From the NCBI RefSeq assembly GCF_048820895.1, contig NZ_JBMERQ010000010.1, positions 1 through 64,000 of the forward strand: a stretch of 64,000 nucleotides of DNA, in the 5' to 3' direction. Position numbers and translations under genes: made by a program. The notes beneath the pieces were generated by a model, which searched no databases, had not been told where the DNA came from, and saw nothing but the letters and a program-made list of their open reading frames with translations. Source of the stretch: Cribrihabitans_A neustonicus. GTDB lineage: Bacteria; Pseudomonadota; Alphaproteobacteria; Rhodobacterales; Rhodobacteraceae. Shown piece after piece: positions 59,654-64,000 of the stretch (within the stretch, counting starts at the first letter, position 1; every line of letters starts with the position of its first letter).

Positions 59654-60994
59654 ATGAAGAAACCCAGATACGCGCGTCTTGCCGATATGCTCGCGAGCGC
59701 GATCCAGGACGGGAAACTGGCTCCCGGCTCCAAACTGCCAACTCACCGCGCATTTGCCGAGAAATCCGGTGTGGCTCTCGCGACGGCAACACGCGTTTAC
59801 AAGGAGCTGGAGCAGCGCGGCCTGGTGGCCGGAGAAGCCGGCCGCGGCACATTCGTGCGCGACCCCGGCCTGCCGGTGACGCTGGGCGTCCATCAGACCG
59901 CCGCCGAGGGTGTCACGGATCTTGTCTTCAACATGCCGGGGGATGCCCATGACGCCGGGATGCTGCGCAGCGGACTGCGGCGGCTGGCGGCTGCCGGTGA
60001 TCTGGAAGCGATGCTGCGCTATCAGCCTCATGGCGGACGCATGCATGAACGCCGGATCATTGCAGAAAGCCTTGCCCCGGCTCTGGGCCAAGTTGACCCT
60101 GAATGCCTGCTGGTAACTTCGGGCAGCCAGCATGGCCTGGCGGTCACCTGTCTGGGGCTGCTCCGGTATGGCGATGTGATTGCCGTGGATAGCCTCACCT
60201 ACCCGGGCTTCAAATCCGCGGCATCTTTGCGCGGCCTTGAACTTCTCCCTGTCGATGGAACGCACGGTGTCATGGACCCTGATGAACTTGAGCGGCTGTG
60301 CCGTCTGCGGGAGGTCCGCGCCGTTTACCTGATGCCGACGGTCCATAATCCCTTGGGATCGGTCATGGATGAGGCCGCACGTCTTCGCTTGCTCGGCGTC
60401 GCACAGCGGCACGGCCTGCTGATCATTGAAGACGCCGCCTACGCGTTCCTGGAGCGGAAACCGCCGCCTAGTTTCTATTCCCTGGCGCCTGACCGGACAG
60501 TTCACATCGGCGGGTTTTCGAAGAATCTCGCGACAGGATTACGGCTGGGATATGTGATAGCCCCTGAAAGCCGGACCCTCCCCCTGCTGGAGGCTATCCG
60601 CGCGACGGCCTGGAATGCTCCCGCGCTGATTTCCGGCCTGGTCGCGGGCTGGATTGAGGATGGGTCGGTGAAGGCATCCGAAGAAAACCGCAGGCGCGAT
60701 GGTGCGGAGCGCCAGTCTGTCTGCCGGAAAGTCTTCGGCACGCTTCCCGTCCTGTCACATCCCAATGCGGGTTTCGCCTGGCTGCCGCTTGAGAAAGGGG
60801 TGCGCGCCCAGCCTATCGTCACGCGCCTGAAGGAGCAGGGTATCTTGGTGTCCGGTGCGGAGCCGTTCGCAACCTCTACCGCCGCTCCGCAGGCATTGAG
60901 GCTCGCCTTTGGCGGAGTACCGAAAAGCGAATTGGAAGGCGTTCTGAACACGGTTCGAGAAGCGGTGCCGGCCCGCTTCGCCGGGTGCTTGTGA
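59654..60994 (+). CDS. MocR-type regulator (GntR HTH fused to aminotransferase-like domain)
   Basis: 446 residues. N-terminal GntR winged helix (RYARLADMLASAIQDGKLAP, then LPTHRAFAEKSGVALATATR) is fused to a class I aminotransferase-like domain: LVTSGSQHGLAVTCLGLL near residue 153, AVYLMPTVHNPLGSVMDEAA near residue 225, IIEDAAYAFLERK, and the PLP lysine in HIGGFSKNLATGLRLGY near residue 290. PLP or a PLP-bound amino compound probably acts as effector. Divergent from the MFS gene. Confidence 0.93.
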   Translation: MKKPRYARLADMLASAIQDGKLAPGSKLPTHRAFAEKSGVALATATRVYKELEQRGLVAGEAGRGTFVRDPGLPVTLGVHQTAAEGVTDLVFNMPGDAHDAGMLRSGLRRLAAAGDLEAMLRYQPHGGRMHERRIIAESLAPALGQVDPECLLVTSGSQHGLAVTCLGLLRYGDVIAVDSLTYPGFKSAASLRGLELLPVDGTHGVMDPDELERLCRLREVRAVYLMPTVHNPLGSVMDEAARLRLLGVAQRHGLLIIEDAAYAFLERKPPPSFYSLAPDRTVHIGGFSKNLATGLRLGYVIAPESRTLPLLEAIRATAWNAPALISGLVAGWIEDGSVKASEENRRRDGAERQSVCRKVFGTLPVLSHPNAGFAWLPLEKGVRAQPIVTRLKEQGILVSGAEPFATSTAAPQALRLAFGGVPKSELEGVLNTVREAVPARFAGCL

Positions 60995-61468
60995 TAGGTG
61001 GAAGGGGCAATCGGCAGGACTGAGCCATGCCGCGCCATTGGTTCGAGCGGCAATGGCGACGGCAGATCGGCAGAACTGGCGCAGCCTGGCCGAACCAGAT
61101 GTGGCAACCTGCCGCAGCTTGGAAAATTCGGCCGGGTTGCGCCGCTTCGGTTCCGTTCCGGTCCCCCGTTCTCCAAAGCATTGAGGTGTACCGCGTCAGT
61201 TGGGGGATCAGGATCAGCTACTCTTGTTGCACCGGGCGGTGTCCGGTCCGCGCGGTCTTCGCTAAACCCGCATTGCGGATGTGAACGCGGGATTTATAGA
61301 AACGCGCAGCTTGACACCCACACGCAATCCGTGGTGCATCGAAATTCCCGGGCGAGCCGCCGGACGCGTCCAGCTTGTAAAAGTCAGGCCCCTGCGGCGG
61401 AGCGTCACCTCAAGGAAAAGTTAAGGAACTCATTCTAGGTTTCGGACGTCTGAAAAGGGAATAGTTCC
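60995..61468. other. Intergenic stretch without supported genes
   Basis: About 470 bp with lower coding character than its surroundings. No frame has family similarity and no strong palindrome or terminator was found. It must contain the promoter for the PhnD-like gene. Confidence 0.4.
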
Positions 61469-62371
61469 ATGCGGCCAGTATCGCTTATATTCACGTTTGC
61501 ATTTCTTTCTTTTTCGGCCTGCACCGGATACGCGAGTGAAGTTGTGTTTGCCAGCCTCAACAACAACGTGCGCAAGCAAGTCGATCGCTTTACCCGTCTG
61601 GAAGTTTATCTGGAAAAAGAGCTTGAGGATATTGGCGTCACCGATGTGAGGCTGGAAGTTTTTCAGGATCCGAAGCTGCTCTCCCAGTCCTTGGAGAGCG
61701 GGAGAGCCGATTTCTATTTCGATAGCCCTCTGGTTGCAGCAAAAATTGGGGCCCCGGCAGGTGCCGAAATGTTTTTGAGGCGCTGGAAACGTGGCGTTGG
61801 CAAGTATCATTCAGTAATTTTTGTGAAATCTGACAGCGGCCTCCAATCTCTGGACGATCTGCGCGGGAAGAGGATTGCCATGCAGGACCCGGCCTCGACT
61901 TCCGGGTATCTGTTGCCGGTTTCGATCCTGTCCGGATACAGTTTGCCTCTGGCCGAGATCAAAAGCCGCGAGGATATGCCCGCAGAGGATGCGGTTGGAT
62001 ATATTTTCACCGGCGACGACAAGAACACCGCGCTCTGGGTCGCGAAGGGCTTTGTCGAGGCTGGAGCAACCGACAATGTCACGTTTGCTCAACTTGAGAA
62101 AGTTGCACCTGGCCAGTACCGCAGTCTTGCGCGCAGCAGCGATCTGCCCCGCCAGGTCCTGCTGAAGCGCAAAGGGTTGGATCCGGTTGTTGCCCAGCGG
62201 GTGGCTGATGTGCTGACTTCCATGCACCGGACCGAGGAGGGGCGGAGAATTTTGCTCAAGTTCAACAAAACAACAAAGTTTGAGCGCTTTCAGGAAGGGC
62301 CGGAAGAAACAATGGCGCCGCTGCTTGAAATACTGGACACTCTGGCCGGAGCCGACATGAACGGATGGTAA
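61469..62371 (+). CDS. PhnD-like phosphate/phosphonate-type periplasmic binding protein
   Basis: 300 residues. Signal peptide MRPVSLIFTFAFLSFSACTG; the C-x(2)-G at positions 18-20 also allows a lipoprotein reading. The binding domain has ETYE-like PhnD stretches: VDRFTRLEVYLEKELEDIGV, GRADFYFDSPLVAAKIG, and DDLRGKRIAMQDPASTSGYL (the anion-binding DPxSTSG loop). It overlaps the next gene, a membrane sensor kinase, by 7 bp. No ABC permease or ATPase follows, so it is more likely a periplasmic sensor partner than a transporter receptor. Confidence 0.9.
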   Translation: MRPVSLIFTFAFLSFSACTGYASEVVFASLNNNVRKQVDRFTRLEVYLEKELEDIGVTDVRLEVFQDPKLLSQSLESGRADFYFDSPLVAAKIGAPAGAEMFLRRWKRGVGKYHSVIFVKSDSGLQSLDDLRGKRIAMQDPASTSGYLLPVSILSGYSLPLAEIKSREDMPAEDAVGYIFTGDDKNTALWVAKGFVEAGATDNVTFAQLEKVAPGQYRSLARSSDLPRQVLLKRKGLDPVVAQRVADVLTSMHRTEEGRRILLKFNKTTKFERFQEGPEETMAPLLEILDTLAGADMNGW

Positions 62372-64000
62372 CCGCTTCTCGGGAAAATCAGCTCGGCCAG
62401 CGCCGCATGCGGCCAGCTTCGGTCCGGCGGGGCTGGCGCTTCAAGCTTTCCATGTCGATCGGGCTTCTTATCGCCACATTTGTTGCCCTGCTTATCATTA
62501 TTAATGCCAGCACACAGCTTGCGTTTGTCAAAAAACGGTACCTGGATGGCGCGCGGAACCTCGGATCCATTGTGCGCGAGGTTTCCCTGCAGAATATTGC
62601 AGACGGCCGTCTGGCTGAATTGGATGTGATCTACGAGGAATGGTCGGAGCAGCCTGACGTTCTTGCTCTGGAGTACATCGATGTCACCAATTTCCTGCTG
62701 GTGACCGGGGCAGCCGGGGGCGGCGAGCAGTTCCTTACCACGATCAGCGACCCATTGGTGGACCGGGCCCGGAATACCGGCACCGATATCATTGAAGAAC
62801 ACCCTGAGTTTATCGTGATGGCATTTCCTGTCACGATGGGGACGCGTTATCTCGGGACTATCCGGCTTAAATACGCGCGGCGCGTCTTCAATGAGGAAGT
62901 AAAGGTCGTCATTAGGAAAAACCTGCAGCTCGGTGCCCTATTCACCTTGGCAGGGCTGGTTTTAAGCACTTGGCTTGCATCCTCGTTGACCGCGCCGCTT
63001 CGAAGGCTGGACATGGCCAGCAAGCTCGCGGCGGAGGGGGATTTATCCCAGCGGATATCAATTCAGAGCAGCGACGAGGTGGGAAGCCTGGCGCGGTCCT
63101 TCAATGTCATGCTGGACAAATTGCGCGAGCGGGTTGACGCATTGGAGACGACCAAACAGCAGCTGTTTATCTCGAAACGGGAATTGGAGCGCCGGAACCG
63201 CCTGTTGCTTCAATCCGTGGCCGAAGCTGAAGAAGCAAAAACCAGAGCCGAGGCTGCTGAAGCGGCCAAATCCAATTTTGTCGCACGCATGAGCCATGAA
63301 ATCCGCACGCCCCTGAACGGTGTTCTGGGTATGACGGAACTGCTGAATGAAACAGACCTTTCTGCGGAACAGGCGGATCTGTTGAACACTATCCGCGCGT
63401 CCGGGGATTCCCTGTTATCGGTGGTCAACGACATTCTCGACTTTTCCAAGATTGCCTCAGGCCATATGTCGCTGCGGTCCGAGAACTTTGATCTGGCCGA
63501 TTTGGTGGACAGCACAGTGCAGTCGTTTGCAGCGTCAGCATGCAAACCTGGATTAGAGATTGTATCGCATACCGCCCCGGACATTCCGGCAAGGATCGTG
63601 GGAGATCCGATCCGTCTGAAGCAGGTGCTCACGAACCTGGTAGGCAACGCCCTGAAATTCACTGACACCGGATACGTCCAGCTGTCGGTCTGCCGTATGC
63701 ATTCCGAAACCGGCGAAGAACTTCTGCAATTTGACATAGCGGACACCGGCTGCGGTATTCGCGCGGAATTGATCGGCACGCTCTTCAATGAATTTACACA
63801 GGCAGACGTATCGCTCAGCCGCGCGCATGAAGGCACGGGGCTTGGCCTCGCAATTTCCCGCGGGTTCGTGGAGCTGATGGGCGGCAGGATATGGGTGCGG
63901 TCAGAGGAAGGCAGTGGCACGGTATTCTCTTTTGCCATCCCATTGAGAGCGGCCCGTGATGACCCCTCGGGCAGAACCGCTGCAATACCGGACTTGGAAG
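62365..64000 (+). CDS. Membrane sensor histidine kinase, probably hybrid (3' part beyond right edge)
   Basis: 545 codons are open from ATG 62365 to the window end. Membrane helix 1 is near residues 32-52 (MSIGLLIATFVALLIIINA), a periplasmic sensor domain follows to about 190, then helix 2 (LGALFTLAGLVLSTWLASSL), a HAMP domain, a coiled coil (about 250-300), the phospho-acceptor H311 in FVARMSHEIRTPLNGVLGM, and the ATPase boxes LTNLVGNALKFT (N), DIADTGCGI (D) and GTGLGLAIS (G2). Many kinases of this build carry a C-terminal receiver. It overlaps the PhnD-like gene, suggesting the binding protein presents the ligand to its periplasmic domain. Confidence 0.92.
   Translation, partial: MVTASRENQLGQRRMRPASVRRGWRFKLSMSIGLLIATFVALLIIINASTQLAFVKKRYLDGARNLGSIVREVSLQNIADGRLAELDVIYEEWSEQPDVLALEYIDVTNFLLVTGAAGGGEQFLTTISDPLVDRARNTGTDIIEEHPEFIVMAFPVTMGTRYLGTIRLKYARRVFNEEVKVVIRKNLQLGALFTLAGLVLSTWLASSLTAPLRRLDMASKLAAEGDLSQRISIQSSDEVGSLARSFNVMLDKLRERVDALETTKQQLFISKRELERRNRLLLQSVAEAEEAKTRAEAAEAAKSNFVARMSHEIRTPLNGVLGMTELLNETDLSAEQADLLNTIRASGDSLLSVVNDILDFSKIASGHMSLRSENFDLADLVDSTVQSFAASACKPGLEIVSHTAPDIPARIVGDPIRLKQVLTNLVGNALKFTDTGYVQLSVCRMHSETGEELLQFDIADTGCGIRAELIGTLFNEFTQADVSLSRAHEGTGLGLAISRGFVELMGGRIWVRSEEGSGTVFSFAIPLRAARDDPSGRTAAIPDLE

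Noticed and set aside
59567..60505. N-terminal extension of the MFS gene to 705 codons
   Set aside because: The extension is antisense to the MocR gene; the MFS N terminus at 59566 is family-typical.
1..64000. CRISPR arrays, rRNA, tRNA, riboswitches
   Set aside because: No regularly spaced repeats of the right length and no recognisable RNA gene sequence or cloverleaf were seen.

Overview
The window looks like part of a repABC plasmid or chromid from a marine Rhodobacteraceae bacterium (Roseobacter group, Leisingera/Phaeobacter/Ruegeria-like). The basis is high GC, a complete repA-repB-repC cassette with two palindromic parS-like sites, and a dense set of catabolic operons, each with its own transporter and regulator. 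I saw no rRNA, tRNA, CRISPR array or intact insertion sequence.

Layout. (1) 1-2279, minus strand: TRAP transporter dctP-dctQ-dctM (dctM runs off the left edge). (2) 2419-11839, minus: eight-gene acyl-CoA/beta-oxidation operon (bifunctional hydratase/dehydrogenase, thiolase, two acyl-CoA dehydrogenases, PaaI thioesterase, enoyl-CoA hydratase, nitronate-monooxygenase-like protein, acyl-CoA ligase). The same 17-bp motif lies upstream of dctP (twice) and upstream of this operon (once), which suggests uptake and degradation of one organic acid are co-regulated. (3) 12168-13545: GST and a divergent WYL-type regulator, then an IS3-like remnant. (4) 13916-20865: LacI regulator and a divergent sugar ABC transporter operon ending in a GH1 beta-glucosidase, with a perfect operator-like palindrome between them. 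(5) 20903-33085: TetR regulator with an AEC permease on the minus strand; divergent from it, a tightly overlapping operon for a tripartite tricarboxylate transporter and quinate/shikimate-to-protocatechuate-to-beta-ketoadipate catabolism. Two steps are broken: pcaC has two single-base deletions, and the BKACE (beta-keto acid cleavage) gene has lost its central third to half, including the metal-binding HxH. (6) 33180-36648, minus: a decayed operon (glycerate kinase, DUF993, CoA-transferase and Gfo/Idh/MocA pseudogenes) around an intact LacI gene. (7) 37353-41106: repC, repB, repA with parS sites and a putative antisense RNA. (8) 41280-52660: a betaine (stachydrine/proline-betaine type) demethylation region with a Rieske oxygenase, a dimethylglycine-dehydrogenase-like flavoprotein, an enolase-superfamily enzyme, an aminotransferase and an RpiR regulator. 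The ferredoxin, ferredoxin reductase, one aldehyde dehydrogenase and a BCCT transporter are present only as remnants. A hipBA toxin-antitoxin pair with three evenly spaced operators is inserted here. (9) 52744-58365: an unassigned two-component flavin monooxygenase operon (ALDH, LLM monooxygenase, flavin reductase, alpha/beta hydrolase, DUF1185 protein) divergent from a GntR regulator. (10) 58388-64000: MFS exporter with divergent MocR regulator, then a PhnD-like binding protein overlapping a sensor histidine kinase that runs off the right edge.

The replicon therefore reads as a modular store of catabolic pathways. Degenerate genes cluster around the replication region and at two steps of the protocatechuate pathway, while most other modules are intact.
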